From positions 1-64,000 of the forward strand of contig NZ_CABFVA020000116.1 of NCBI RefSeq assembly GCF_902143375.2: a DNA stretch of 64,000 bases, read 5' to 3'. This document shows, piece by piece, positions 56,397 through 64,000 of the stretch. This stretch comes from Methylacidimicrobium tartarophylax (lineage in GTDB: Bacteria; Verrucomicrobiota; Verrucomicrobiia; Methylacidiphilales; Methylacidiphilaceae). The translations under genes were made by a program, and so were the position numbers. The notes beneath the pieces were generated by a model. The model was not told the DNA's origin. It saw nothing but the letters and a program-made list of their open reading frames with translations, and made no database searches. Position 1 is the first letter of the stretch, and each line of letters starts with the position of its first letter.

Positions 56397-57461
56397 CTAT
56401 AAGGAGTCGTAGAGGCGGCCGGAGTTGAGAATGCCTTTCGGATCAAAGGCGGCCTTGAGCCTTTTGTGAAGGGCGAAGAGCCCCGGGTCGAGAGGCTGCA
56501 GGCGGCACCGGCCCGAGTCGAAGAGAGCGGCATGGCCTCCCATCGAGCGAGCCCACTCCCAGAGGGCGGTGGGCTCGGCCGACCCTTTCCACCAGCGTTG
56601 GGCTCCGCTCCAATCGAGCAAGAGCCTGCCTCCGCCGGGTGGAGGAGCCAGAGTCGCCGGAGGGACCGAAAGCCGCCAGAGCGGACCGGGGAGGGAGAAA
56701 AACGGATGGGTGCGCTCGCGGACCGACTGCCAAAAGGCATCCGGGTCCGCCAGACGCTCTCCCCCGATGCGATTCGCCGCAGCCCGCACTCCGGCTTCCG
56801 TTCCGCTCAACCGAAGGAAGAGCCGTTCCCCATCGTGAGAGGCTGCGCTCAAGGGGAGTGGCTTGGCGGCGAGCTCGGCCAGCCGGCGGATGGAGCTTTC
56901 CAGGCCTTCTTCCCTCGTCAGGGTTTCCGAGGCGGGTGGCAGCGGGCCCACCTTGAGGCTGATCTCGAGCAAGGCGCCAAGGGTGCCTTGTGCTCCGGTA
57001 ACCAAGCGCGCCACGTCATATCCGGCCACGTTCTTGATGACCTCTGCGCCAAAATGAAGTAGTTGGCCTCTCCCGTCGAGTAGCCGCACGCCGAGAACGA
57101 AGTCCCGAGCCGCCCCGAAGAAAGGGCGAGCCGGTCCGGAAAGGCCGCAGGCGATCGTCCCGCCGAGTGTTGCGCAGGAAGCGAAGGACGGCGGCTCGAA
57201 GGGGAGCCACTGTCCATGTGCAGCCAGAAGATCGTGAATCTCGCCCAAGGGAGTTCCGGCCCGCGCGGTGAGGACAAGCTCGGTCGGCTCGTAGTGGACG
57301 ATGCCACAATGCTCACGCACCGAGAGGCGCTTTCCCTCGACCGATCGACCCAGGAACGGCTTGGTCTCCCCTCCGGCGAGGGAAAGCCGGATTCCGGAAT
57401 CGTGGGCTTGTCGCACCTCGTCGGCCAATGCTTCCGTAAGATCGCGGTCGCTCTGGCTCAT
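56397..57461 (-). CDS. glcE: Glycolate oxidase FAD-binding subunit GlcE
   Basis: 354 residues. FAD-binding PCMH domain with SLAGGETKPFLGR, LGGTIACGLSGPARP and EVIKNVAGYDVARLVTGAQGTLGAL, the shortened GlcE version lacking the C-terminal active-site half of GlcD. Works with GlcD, and normally the Fe-S subunit GlcF, to oxidise glycolate to glyoxylate. Its start is 36 bases after glcD. No glcF follows. Confidence 0.88.
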   Translation of the reverse strand: MSQSDRDLTEALADEVRQAHDSGIRLSLAGGETKPFLGRSVEGKRLSVREHCGIVHYEPTELVLTARAGTPLGEIHDLLAAHGQWLPFEPPSFASCATLGGTIACGLSGPARPFFGAARDFVLGVRLLDGRGQLLHFGAEVIKNVAGYDVARLVTGAQGTLGALLEISLKVGPLPPASETLTREEGLESSIRRLAELAAKPLPLSAASHDGERLFLRLSGTEAGVRAAANRIGGERLADPDAFWQSVRERTHPFFSLPGPLWRLSVPPATLAPPPGGGRLLLDWSGAQRWWKGSAEPTALWEWARSMGGHAALFDSGRCRLQPLDPGLFALHKRLKAAFDPKGILNSGRLYDSL

Positions 57462-57497
57462 GGGCTCCTTTCCTCTGCAGGATCGGTTGTTAGGACC

Positions 57498-59027
57498 TCA
57501 GAACCGTTCGATCCCGGGAAAAGGCAGCGTTCCCCGATGGACATGCATCGCCCCCAACTCGGCGCACCGATGGAGCAGAGGAACCGCCTTGCCCGGGTTG
57601 AGGATGCCTTCGGGATCGAAGGCATCCTTGATGCGATGGAATTGCGCCAGTTCTGCTGCGCGAAACTGGATGCACATCTGGTCGAGCTTTTCCACTCCGA
57701 CGCCATGTTCCCCGGTGATCACTCCGCCGAGTTCTACGCAGAGCTCCGAGATCCGGCCTCCGAGGCTCTCGGCCCGCTTGAGTTCATCGGGCCGGCTCGC
57801 ATCGTAGAGGATCAGGGGATGCAAGTTCCCGTCTCCCGCGTGGAAGACGTTCGCCACCGGCAGCCCATATTCCGCCGAAAGCCGAGCGATGCGGCGCAGG
57901 GCTTCCGGCAAGGCCCGGCGGGGAATGGTGCCGTCCATGCAATAGTAATCGGGGGCCATCCGCCCGGCGGCTGGGAACGCCGATTTCCTCCCTTTCCAAA
58001 GCAAAAGCCTTTCTTCCTCGGAGCAGGAGAGACGCAAGAAATAGGCTCCGCTCTCTCGCAGCTGCTCTTCGGCGAGGGCGATCTGTTCGTCCACCTCCTC
58101 GGGCGGTCCGTCGCACTCGCAGAGAAGGAGGGCGGCCGCGTCCATCGGATAGCCGGCGTGGACAAACTCCTCGGCTGCCCGGATGGCTAAATTGTCCATC
58201 ATTTCCAAGGCCGCCGGAACGAATCCCCGGCCAATCAGCTTTCCCACCGCCGCGGCGGCGGAGTCGACCGAGGCGAAGGCGGCGACGATCAAGCGAGCCA
58301 AGGGGGGGCGCGGCAAGAGACGGACCGTCGCCTCAACGACCACCCCGAGCAGGCCTTCCGATCCGACGAAGAGGGCCAGGAGATCGAAGCCGGCCGAGTC
58401 GAGCGCTTCCGCCCCCAGGGTCAGCAACTCCGCCTCTGGGGTGAGAATCTTGACGGCAAGGACGTTATGAACGGTCAACCCGTATTTCAGGCAATGAAGG
58501 CCGCCCGCGTTTTCCGCAATGTTCCCTCCGATCGTGCAGGCGACTTCGGAGGAAGGGTCCGGAGCGTAGAAGAGGCCGTGTGGAGCGGCGGCTTCCGAGA
58601 TCGCCCGATTGGTCACCCCGGGTTCGACTCGTGCCGTTCGGTTGAGAGGATCGAGCGCAAGGATCTTCCGAAACCGGGCCATGCTCAGGAGCAGGCCGCC
58701 GCTTCTGGGGAGAGCTCCTCCCGACAAACCGGTTCCCGCACCTCGGGGAATGACCGGCAGGCGCAGCGCGCAGCAGACGCGAAGGATCTCCTGGACTTGG
58801 GCGATCGATTCCGGGATCGCCACCGCCAAGGGGGTCTCCCGGTAGGCGGTCAGTCCGTCGCACTCATACGGCCGCAACTCCTCCGGCTCGGAAAGCACGG
58901 GGCAACCGGGGATCGCGCTTCGCAGCCGCCGCAAAATTTCTTGCGGCGAGCAGGAGCGGGAGGCCGCTCCATGGGCCTCCTGTGCGCCGCCTCCGCGCAG
59001 GAAGGAGGCAAGAGGCGAAGGAGTCAC
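57498..59027 (-). CDS. glcD: Glycolate oxidase subunit GlcD (FAD-linked oxidase)
   Basis: 509 residues, full FAD-linked oxidase fold. FAD motif IPRGAGTGLSGGALP and EVACTIGGNIAENAGG, and a C-terminal domain with HAGDGNLHPLILYD and ITGEHGVGVEKLDQM, the histidine-containing active-site segment. Oxidises glycolate or D-lactate; GlcE next to it favours glycolate. It is the first gene of a two-gene operon. Confidence 0.9.
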   Translation of the reverse strand: MTPSPLASFLRGGGAQEAHGAASRSCSPQEILRRLRSAIPGCPVLSEPEELRPYECDGLTAYRETPLAVAIPESIAQVQEILRVCCALRLPVIPRGAGTGLSGGALPRSGGLLLSMARFRKILALDPLNRTARVEPGVTNRAISEAAAPHGLFYAPDPSSEVACTIGGNIAENAGGLHCLKYGLTVHNVLAVKILTPEAELLTLGAEALDSAGFDLLALFVGSEGLLGVVVEATVRLLPRPPLARLIVAAFASVDSAAAAVGKLIGRGFVPAALEMMDNLAIRAAEEFVHAGYPMDAAALLLCECDGPPEEVDEQIALAEEQLRESGAYFLRLSCSEEERLLLWKGRKSAFPAAGRMAPDYYCMDGTIPRRALPEALRRIARLSAEYGLPVANVFHAGDGNLHPLILYDASRPDELKRAESLGGRISELCVELGGVITGEHGVGVEKLDQMCIQFRAAELAQFHRIKDAFDPEGILNPGKAVPLLHRCAELGAMHVHRGTLPFPGIERF

Positions 59028-59082
59028 AAAAGACGAATGCCTCGAATCCGTTTCTTTGACAACTCCACCCTCCGCACACTGG

Positions 59083-61053
59083 TTACCCAGTGACTAGAGA
59101 AGGCAGCGGCGCAGGAGGCAGGGCAAGGCTGGTCGGATACGCAAATTCGAGGTAGGTCGGATGGCGCAACCCGGACTCGTAAAAGTCCAGGAGGCGCATG
59201 CCTTCGTTCGGCTTCAGCACATCCCCCTTGATGGCGGCATCGATCTGTGCCTTGAAGGCCCGCTGAAGAGCATGGGTCTCGTACTGAACCGAGGCCAGGG
59301 CCTCCGCGATCGTGAGGGCTGGGATGGTTTCCTCGATGTAGAAGCCCTGTGGTTCGTCGGCATCGAGAAAGACGTGCGCCTCGTTGACTCTCCCCAAGAG
59401 ATTGTGCAGATCGCCCATGATGTCCTGGTAGGCACCGATCAGAAAAATACCGACCAGATAGGGCTTCCCCGTAAAATCATGAAGGGGCAGAGTGCTCTGG
59501 ATAGCGTCGTCGCCATCGATAAACGTCGAGATCTTGCCATCGGAATCGCAGGTGATGTCGGCCAAAATGGCTCGACGGGTCGGCGGCCGGTGGAGCTCGT
59601 GGATGGGAACGATCGGGAAAACCTGGCCGAGCCCCCAATAATCGATCAAGGATTGGAATACGGAAAAATTACAGAGAAATTGATCGCAGAACGAATTGCC
59701 GAGCTTGCGAATTTCTTCCGGAATCTGCTTTGTCCCTTCGTAGAGAGAGAGAACTTCTTTGCTGATTTCCCAGTAGAGCGTTTCGACATGCGCTTTGGTG
59801 TGGAGATCGAGAAGGCCGAGATCAAACATGGAAAGCGCATCTTCCTTGACCTGAAGCGCGTCATGATAATGCTCCAAACGATTCTTCCGGCTCAAAAGCT
59901 GCTTCTTCACATCAAGCAGTTCCCGGACGAGCTTATGGGGCTCCGTCTGCTGCGGCGTGGCAGCAAGAGTCCTCTCCTTTTCAATGGATCCAAAGGTGTC
60001 GACGACGAGAACCGAATGGTGTGCGGCGACGGCTCGCCCGCTCTCGGTGACTAGGCAGGGGTGAGGGACCTTCTCCTCGTCACAGACTTCCGCCACATTG
60101 TAGACTACGTCGCGCGCATACTCTTGCAGAGTGTAGTTGATGCTCGAGTCGGTCGAACGGCTCCCGTCGTAGTCGACTCCCAGGCCGCCGCCCGCATCAA
60201 GGTAGGCGAGCGGAAATCCCAATTGGCGGAGGCGGGCGTAGTAGCGGGCGGCCTCGCGTACGGCGCGCTTGATGGTAATGATGTCGGGGATTTGAGAGCC
60301 GATATGGAAATGGACGAGTTGCAGGCAGCGTTCCATTCCGCATTGGCGCAGGCGATCGGTTACATCGAGCAGTTCCTGGGTGGACAGGCCGAACTTTGCG
60401 CTTTCGCCGCTGGAAAGAGCCCAGCGCCCCCTCCCTTTTGCCGATAGACGGATGCGCACGCCGAGGAGGGGGTCGACCTCCAACTTGCGCGCGGCCTCGA
60501 GCGCGACCTCGAGTTCCGCCGGCTTTTCCAGGACCAGAAAGATCTTCTTCTTGAGCTTGCGGCCCAGAAGGGCGGTTTCGACGAAGAGACTGTCCTTGAA
60601 GCCGTTACAGATGATCAAGCCTTCCGGGTCCCGGTGGAGGGCAAGGGCGGCAAAGAGCTCCGGCTTGCTCCCGACCTCCAAGCCGTGATGATAAGGAGAG
60701 CCCGCGTCGAGGACCTCTTCCACGACTTCTTGGAGCTGGTTGACCTTAATTGGGAAAACGCCGCGGAACCGTTCGCAGTAGCCTGCTTCCTCGATTGCTT
60801 CGGCGAATGCTCGGTTCAGGCTTTCGACCCGGTGGCGAAGGATGTCTTGAAAGCGGAGGAGGAGTGGGAATTGCAGTTTGCGCCCCCGCGCCATTTCGAC
60901 CACTTCGAGCAGGTCGATCTCCGGACCACCGTCCTGCAGCGGGCGAACGGTCATGTGACCCGCTTCATTGGCAGAGAAGTATCCCGCACCCCATCTCGGA
61001 ATTTGATAGGTCTGCAGGGCTCGGTGGATGTTCCACGGGATTTTCGCGCTCAT
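59083..61053 (-). CDS. speA: Biosynthetic arginine decarboxylase
   Basis: 656 residues from ATG 61053, with AGGGAG eight bases upstream. PLP-dependent alanine-racemase-fold enzyme: Schiff-base Lys in FPIKVNQLQEVVEEVL, then YLDAGGGLGVDYDGSRS, GLGQVFPIVPIHELHRPPTRRA and the ADITCDSDGKISTFI segment of SpeA. It makes agmatine for polyamine synthesis. It is divergent from the bifunctional-nuclease gene. Confidence 0.95.
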   Translation of the reverse strand: MSAKIPWNIHRALQTYQIPRWGAGYFSANEAGHMTVRPLQDGGPEIDLLEVVEMARGRKLQFPLLLRFQDILRHRVESLNRAFAEAIEEAGYCERFRGVFPIKVNQLQEVVEEVLDAGSPYHHGLEVGSKPELFAALALHRDPEGLIICNGFKDSLFVETALLGRKLKKKIFLVLEKPAELEVALEAARKLEVDPLLGVRIRLSAKGRGRWALSSGESAKFGLSTQELLDVTDRLRQCGMERCLQLVHFHIGSQIPDIITIKRAVREAARYYARLRQLGFPLAYLDAGGGLGVDYDGSRSTDSSINYTLQEYARDVVYNVAEVCDEEKVPHPCLVTESGRAVAAHHSVLVVDTFGSIEKERTLAATPQQTEPHKLVRELLDVKKQLLSRKNRLEHYHDALQVKEDALSMFDLGLLDLHTKAHVETLYWEISKEVLSLYEGTKQIPEEIRKLGNSFCDQFLCNFSVFQSLIDYWGLGQVFPIVPIHELHRPPTRRAILADITCDSDGKISTFIDGDDAIQSTLPLHDFTGKPYLVGIFLIGAYQDIMGDLHNLLGRVNEAHVFLDADEPQGFYIEETIPALTIAEALASVQYETHALQRAFKAQIDAAIKGDVLKPNEGMRLLDFYESGLRHPTYLEFAYPTSLALPPAPLPSLVTG

Positions 61054-61159
61054 CGGTCTCCCTTTATAAAAATCTCTCTCGTCTTTTCGCAATCTCGGGG
61101 AAAGAGAAACTTTCCGCTTAGGAGTCGAGGCATTCGCGGCAGCTTGCGAAGGGGCGGGA

Positions 61160-61672
61160 TTGTGGTACGAAGGAGGTGTGAAGAATGATCTCGTCTCCGT
61201 CGAGGTCGTCGGAATCCTCCCGACCGGCCCTCAGGGTTTCGCCGTTTTCCTGGGCAATGAGGAGAAGGTATTCGTGATCAATGTCGATAGCTATGTCGGC
61301 CGTGCGATTATGGCGGCACTCCGCGGCGAGCGCAACGAACGGCCGCTGACCCACGAGCTGGTCGGCTTGATTTTCGAGGGGTTTTCGATCGGCATAGACC
61401 GAGTCATCATCAACGACCTGCGAAACAATACCTACTTTGCGCGGCTTCTTCTGCACGCGGAAAGCGAGGTGCATAAGAAGATGATCGAAATCGACGCTCG
61501 TCCCAGCGATTGCCTGACACTCGCCTTGCAAGCCAAGCGCCCGATTCTGGTCGCCCGCGAAGTCTGGGACGAAGTAGAGGACATGAGCGAGCTTCTGGAG
61601 AAGATGCGCGAGGCGCAACGCAAACAGCAAGAGCCGCCTGACGAACCGTTCTTCGGCGGCGAGACCAAATAG
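61160..61672 (+). CDS. Bifunctional nuclease family protein (DUF151)
   Basis: 170 residues. DUF151 core: VVGILPTGPQGFAVFLGNEEKVFVINVDSYVG in shorter blocks, then ERPLTHELVGLIFEGF, and the conserved MIEIDARPSDCLTLALQAKRPI. The name comes from nucleases in plants and bacteria, but most bacterial members are uncharacterised. TTG 61160 is used as start (AAGGGGCGGGA upstream); GTG 61178 is possible but too close to AAGGAGG. Confidence 0.85.
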   Translation: MWYEGGVKNDLVSVEVVGILPTGPQGFAVFLGNEEKVFVINVDSYVGRAIMAALRGERNERPLTHELVGLIFEGFSIGIDRVIINDLRNNTYFARLLLHAESEVHKKMIEIDARPSDCLTLALQAKRPILVAREVWDEVEDMSELLEKMREAQRKQQEPPDEPFFGGETK

Positions 61673-61694
61673 ATCATGGTCCGCCCTGGTTGCG

Positions 61695-62579
61695 TCAACT
61701 CTTTCGCCTGGCGGAGGCGAGGAATGCTCCGAGGAAGAGAGAGGCGATCAGGACGGCGGTATTGAGCGTTGGGACCGAGAACCACGGTTTGAGACAGAGT
61801 TCTCCGCCCATGAGCGCCAGAACCCACGGGATCGCCCGGTTGAGCCACTGCAGGTTGTCCGCCGCGTGCTGCACGAGCGGGTAGAGGGAGCGGAGTCCCA
61901 TGACCGCGCAAAGATTGGCCGGAAAGACCACGGTGGGATCGAGCGTGATGGCAAATGCCGCAGGAACGGAATCCAAGGCGAAAAGCAGGTCGGCGAACTC
62001 GATCGACAGGAGGGCAAGCAGCCGCGGAGACCGCAGGGTCCGGCCGCACCGGACAAGGAGCCCGCGGGATCTCTCTTCCTCGCTCGGGGGAATCAGGGTG
62101 CCGAGCAGTCGTGCTCCCGGGATCACGGACCCCGAGTCTGGGTTGCGGGAGAGTCGGACCGCCGCGACGAAGAGCAGGATCCCCAACAGCGGGAAGACGG
62201 CTTCGTACGTTCGAAGCAGGCTCAAGCCGGCCCAGATCAGCAAGGCACGCAGCAGGACGGCCAGGAGAACGCCTACGGTCAGTAGATGTCCCTGGGCGGC
62301 ACCCCGAATATGGAAAAGACGGAATGTCCCATAAAAAGCGAAGAGATTGTCGATGCTCAGGAGATATTCGAGGCCATACATGGCTCCAAAGTCGAGAGCC
62401 GCGGAAAGTCCGCGCGTCTTCCCTAGGTAGCCGCCGTAGGCCGCGGAAAATGTCAACCAGAGAAGGCTGAGAAGCAGAGCGCGGCGCAGAGGTCTCTTGC
62501 CCAAGCTTCTGGCCAAGCCCGCTTCGAGCAGCGCGAGCAGGGTGAGGAGGCCGAAGAACCAAAAGAGGAAAGAACTCAT
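61695..62579 (-). CDS. TerC family integral membrane protein
   Basis: 294 residues with eight to nine helices. TerC signature LEYLLSIDNLFAF and IEFADLLFALDSVPAAFAIT carry the Asp/Glu residues that define the family. TerC proteins have roles in tellurite resistance and in metal (Mn) export to secreted enzymes. No ter operon partner is near, so a metal-export role is more likely but inferred. Confidence 0.88.
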   Translation of the reverse strand: MSSFLFWFFGLLTLLALLEAGLARSLGKRPLRRALLLSLLWLTFSAAYGGYLGKTRGLSAALDFGAMYGLEYLLSIDNLFAFYGTFRLFHIRGAAQGHLLTVGVLLAVLLRALLIWAGLSLLRTYEAVFPLLGILLFVAAVRLSRNPDSGSVIPGARLLGTLIPPSEEERSRGLLVRCGRTLRSPRLLALLSIEFADLLFALDSVPAAFAITLDPTVVFPANLCAVMGLRSLYPLVQHAADNLQWLNRAIPWVLALMGGELCLKPWFSVPTLNTAVLIASLFLGAFLASARRKS

Positions 62580-62662
62580 GGGAGCCGGAACGGGCGGCTT
62601 CTTTTGGGCGCGAGGGTTCGATCAACGCAAGGAAAAATGGTGCCGGCGGAAGGAGGATAAGG

Positions 62663-63439
62663 ATGCAGCTCGTCGAGGATCCAGAAGAGATGCAAGCGGT
62701 TGGACTCCGTCTGACGCAAGGCGGTGCTTCCTCCGTGTTGGTGCCAACCATGGGGGCGCTCCATCCTGGACATCTCTTCCTCATCCAAAAAGCGCGGCAA
62801 GAGGGAGCACCCGTGATCGTCAGCGTCTATGTCAATCCCTTGCAGTTCGGCCCAGGAGAAGACCTGGCTGCGTATCCGCGGACGACAAAGGCGGACGTGC
62901 AGGCCTGCGAAGCGGCGGGCGTGGATCTTCTCTTTGCTCCCCGGACTCTCTATGCGGACGACCATTCGACCTATGTCGGGGAAGAAGTCCTCTCTTCCGG
63001 CCGGTGCGGAAGAAGCCGGCCTGGCCACTTTCGAGGAGTGGCGACCGTGGTCGTGAAGCTCCTCAACCTGACTCAGGCGGCGGCGGCGGTCTTTGGATGG
63101 AAGGATGCGCAGCAACTTTCCGTGATCCGTCGCGTGGTGCGCGATCTCGCCCTCCCCGTCCGGATCGTCCCGGTGGAAATTCAGCGGGATCGGGACGGGC
63201 TGGCATGGAGCTCAAGGAACCGGTATCTTTCGACAGAGCAGCGGAATCGGGCGGCTGCCTTCCCTCGCATCCTCGAGGAGGCGGCTCGGCGTCCGGATGG
63301 CTGCGTCTGGGCGGCGGTCGAGTTGAACAAGAGGCCGGGGTTTCGCGTCGATTATGTTGAAGAAGTGGACGGTCGCGTGTGCGGAGCCATCTGGATCGAT
63401 GAAGTTCGGTTGATCGACAATTTTCCATGTGCAAGCTGA
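62663..63439 (+). CDS. panC: Pantothenate synthetase
   Basis: 258 residues with GGAGG upstream of the ATG. ATP-binding HxGH motif in TMGALHPGHLFLI; FGWKDAQQLSVIRR is the second motif, followed by SSRNRYLS. It joins pantoate and beta-alanine to make pantothenate for coenzyme A. The next gene overlaps the end by 13 bases. Slightly short at the C-terminus compared with 280-residue enzymes. Confidence 0.93.
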   Translation: MQLVEDPEEMQAVGLRLTQGGASSVLVPTMGALHPGHLFLIQKARQEGAPVIVSVYVNPLQFGPGEDLAAYPRTTKADVQACEAAGVDLLFAPRTLYADDHSTYVGEEVLSSGRCGRSRPGHFRGVATVVVKLLNLTQAAAAVFGWKDAQQLSVIRRVVRDLALPVRIVPVEIQRDRDGLAWSSRNRYLSTEQRNRAAAFPRILEEAARRPDGCVWAAVELNKRPGFRVDYVEEVDGRVCGAIWIDEVRLIDNFPCAS

Positions 63440-64000
63440 TTCGAGCTGTGCTTTTTGCGGCTGCCGTTCTTCTGACGCCGGCTCTCGCTAAGGCAGAAGG
63501 CGATACCGGGTGGCATCTTGCGACCATCGGCGGGCGAGAATATGTGCCGCTCGAGGAGTTTTGCCGCTTTTATCGGCTCTCGGCCGTGGAGCCGTTGCCA
63601 GGGGAAATTCATCTGTCCGGGAACGCAGGGACCGTGGATGGGAAGCACGGAAGACCATATGTCTTCATCGACGGCATCCGACACACGCTCTCCTTTCCTC
63701 TGCTCGAAAGAGATCGACAATGGTACGTTTCCCGCACCGACCTTTCCTGCTTGTTCGATCCCATTTTTCGTCCTTCCCGCGTTCCGGTTCGGTTTTCGTT
63801 CCGGGGCGTCGTGATCGATCCTGGGCATGGCGGCGAGGATAAAGGAGCGAGAAGCCGAAACGGCCGATACGAGAAGGAGTACACCTTGGACACGGCGCGC
63901 CGGCTGGGGAAGATTCTCCGCTCCCAAGGCTTTCCCGTCGTCTTTACCCGAACGAGCGACGTCTTCGTTCCCCTGGAAGAGCGAGTACGGATTGCCCAGG
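63427..64000 (+). CDS. N-acetylmuramoyl-L-alanine amidase, 5' part
   Basis: The first 191 residues of a protein cut by the window end. Signal peptide (1-24, LFAAAVLLTPALAKAEG), a 100-residue region of strand-rich sequence (YVPLEEFCRFYRL, GRPYVFIDGIRHTLSF) resembling a copper-amine-oxidase-N-type or AMIN-like domain, then the Amidase_3 start VVIDPGHGGEDKGA with the Zn-binding His and Glu (GRYEKEYTLDTARRL). It cleaves peptides from glycan strands in cell division or wall turnover. The ATG overlaps panC by 13 bases. Confidence 0.88.
   Translation, partial: MCKLIRAVLFAAAVLLTPALAKAEGDTGWHLATIGGREYVPLEEFCRFYRLSAVEPLPGEIHLSGNAGTVDGKHGRPYVFIDGIRHTLSFPLLERDRQWYVSRTDLSCLFDPIFRPSRVPVRFSFRGVVIDPGHGGEDKGARSRNGRYEKEYTLDTARRLGKILRSQGFPVVFTRTSDVFVPLEERVRIAQ

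Noticed and set aside
57216-58190. A 324-residue open frame on the plus strand across glcE/glcD
   Set aside because: glcD and glcE show full FAD motifs on the minus strand; this frame has none.

Overview
The window is a GC-rich, densely coded bacterial chromosome segment without insertion sequences, prophage, CRISPR or rRNA. The best lineage marker is a 50-residue basic protein at 32034-32186. It matches a family I know only from Chlamydiae and Verrucomicrobia. With an acid-tolerant-looking energy gene set (F-type ATPase, complex I genes, K+-independent H+-pyrophosphatase), CcsA-type cytochrome c maturation and a Tol-Pal/Gram-negative envelope, the most likely source is a verrucomicrobial chromosome, perhaps a Methylacidiphilum/Methylacidimicrobium-like organism. 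The genus is inference; no methane or other diagnostic gene is in the window.

Layout. 1-1.7 kb: the end of a Roadblock/LC7 protein and two tandem single-domain protoglobins. 1.7-8.2 kb: a complete F1Fo ATP synthase operon (atpB-E-F-H-A-G-D-C) with a short delta subunit and no atpI. 8.2-11.6 kb: a DUF971 protein, tilS, an RsuA/RluB-type pseudouridine synthase and argH, tightly packed. 11.7-19.9 kb: a large CcsA heme-handling protein facing ribBA. Two overlapping secreted-protein genes follow ribBA, then, on the other strand, a DUF1318 lipoprotein, a Nudix hydrolase, a CHASE2 membrane protein and a J-domain protein. 20.1-23.9 kb: tolQ-tolR-tonB/tolA-tolB-pal.

24-29.8 kb: rarA and a Bat-type pair (a von Willebrand A protein and a BatD-BatE-like fusion). 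29.8-34.4 kb: a glycosyltransferase-like protein, an L,D-transpeptidase lipoprotein, the small basic protein, a ChaN-like lipoprotein and an unknown partner. 34.6-39.1 kb: an RND pump and its membrane-fusion protein, then a CAT-anticodon tRNA. 39.2-42.7 kb: a BsuPI-domain protein, pgsA, a DUF1802 protein, a lipid-A-synthase N-domain protein and an aldo/keto reductase. 42.7-49 kb: nuoIJKLMN and tRNA-Val. 49-52.4 kb: H+-pyrophosphatase and transaldolase.

52.5-61 kb is mostly minus strand: an inositol-phosphatase-family enzyme, a remnant of an SMC C-terminus, two secreted proteins, a YmdB phosphodiesterase, an RRM RNA-binding protein with an apparent frameshift, glcE, glcD and speA. 61.1-64 kb: a bifunctional-nuclease-family protein, TerC, panC and a truncated N-acetylmuramoyl-L-alanine amidase. 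Three systems set the theme: proton economy (ATPase, Nuo, PPase), envelope integrity (Tol-Pal, L,D-transpeptidase, amidase, RND pump, secreted proteins), and housekeeping cofactor, tRNA and amino-acid genes. The least explained parts are the Roadblock-globin set, the secreted Cys/His protein after ribBA, the CHASE2/J-domain pair and the two damaged genes (SMC remnant, RRM frameshift).
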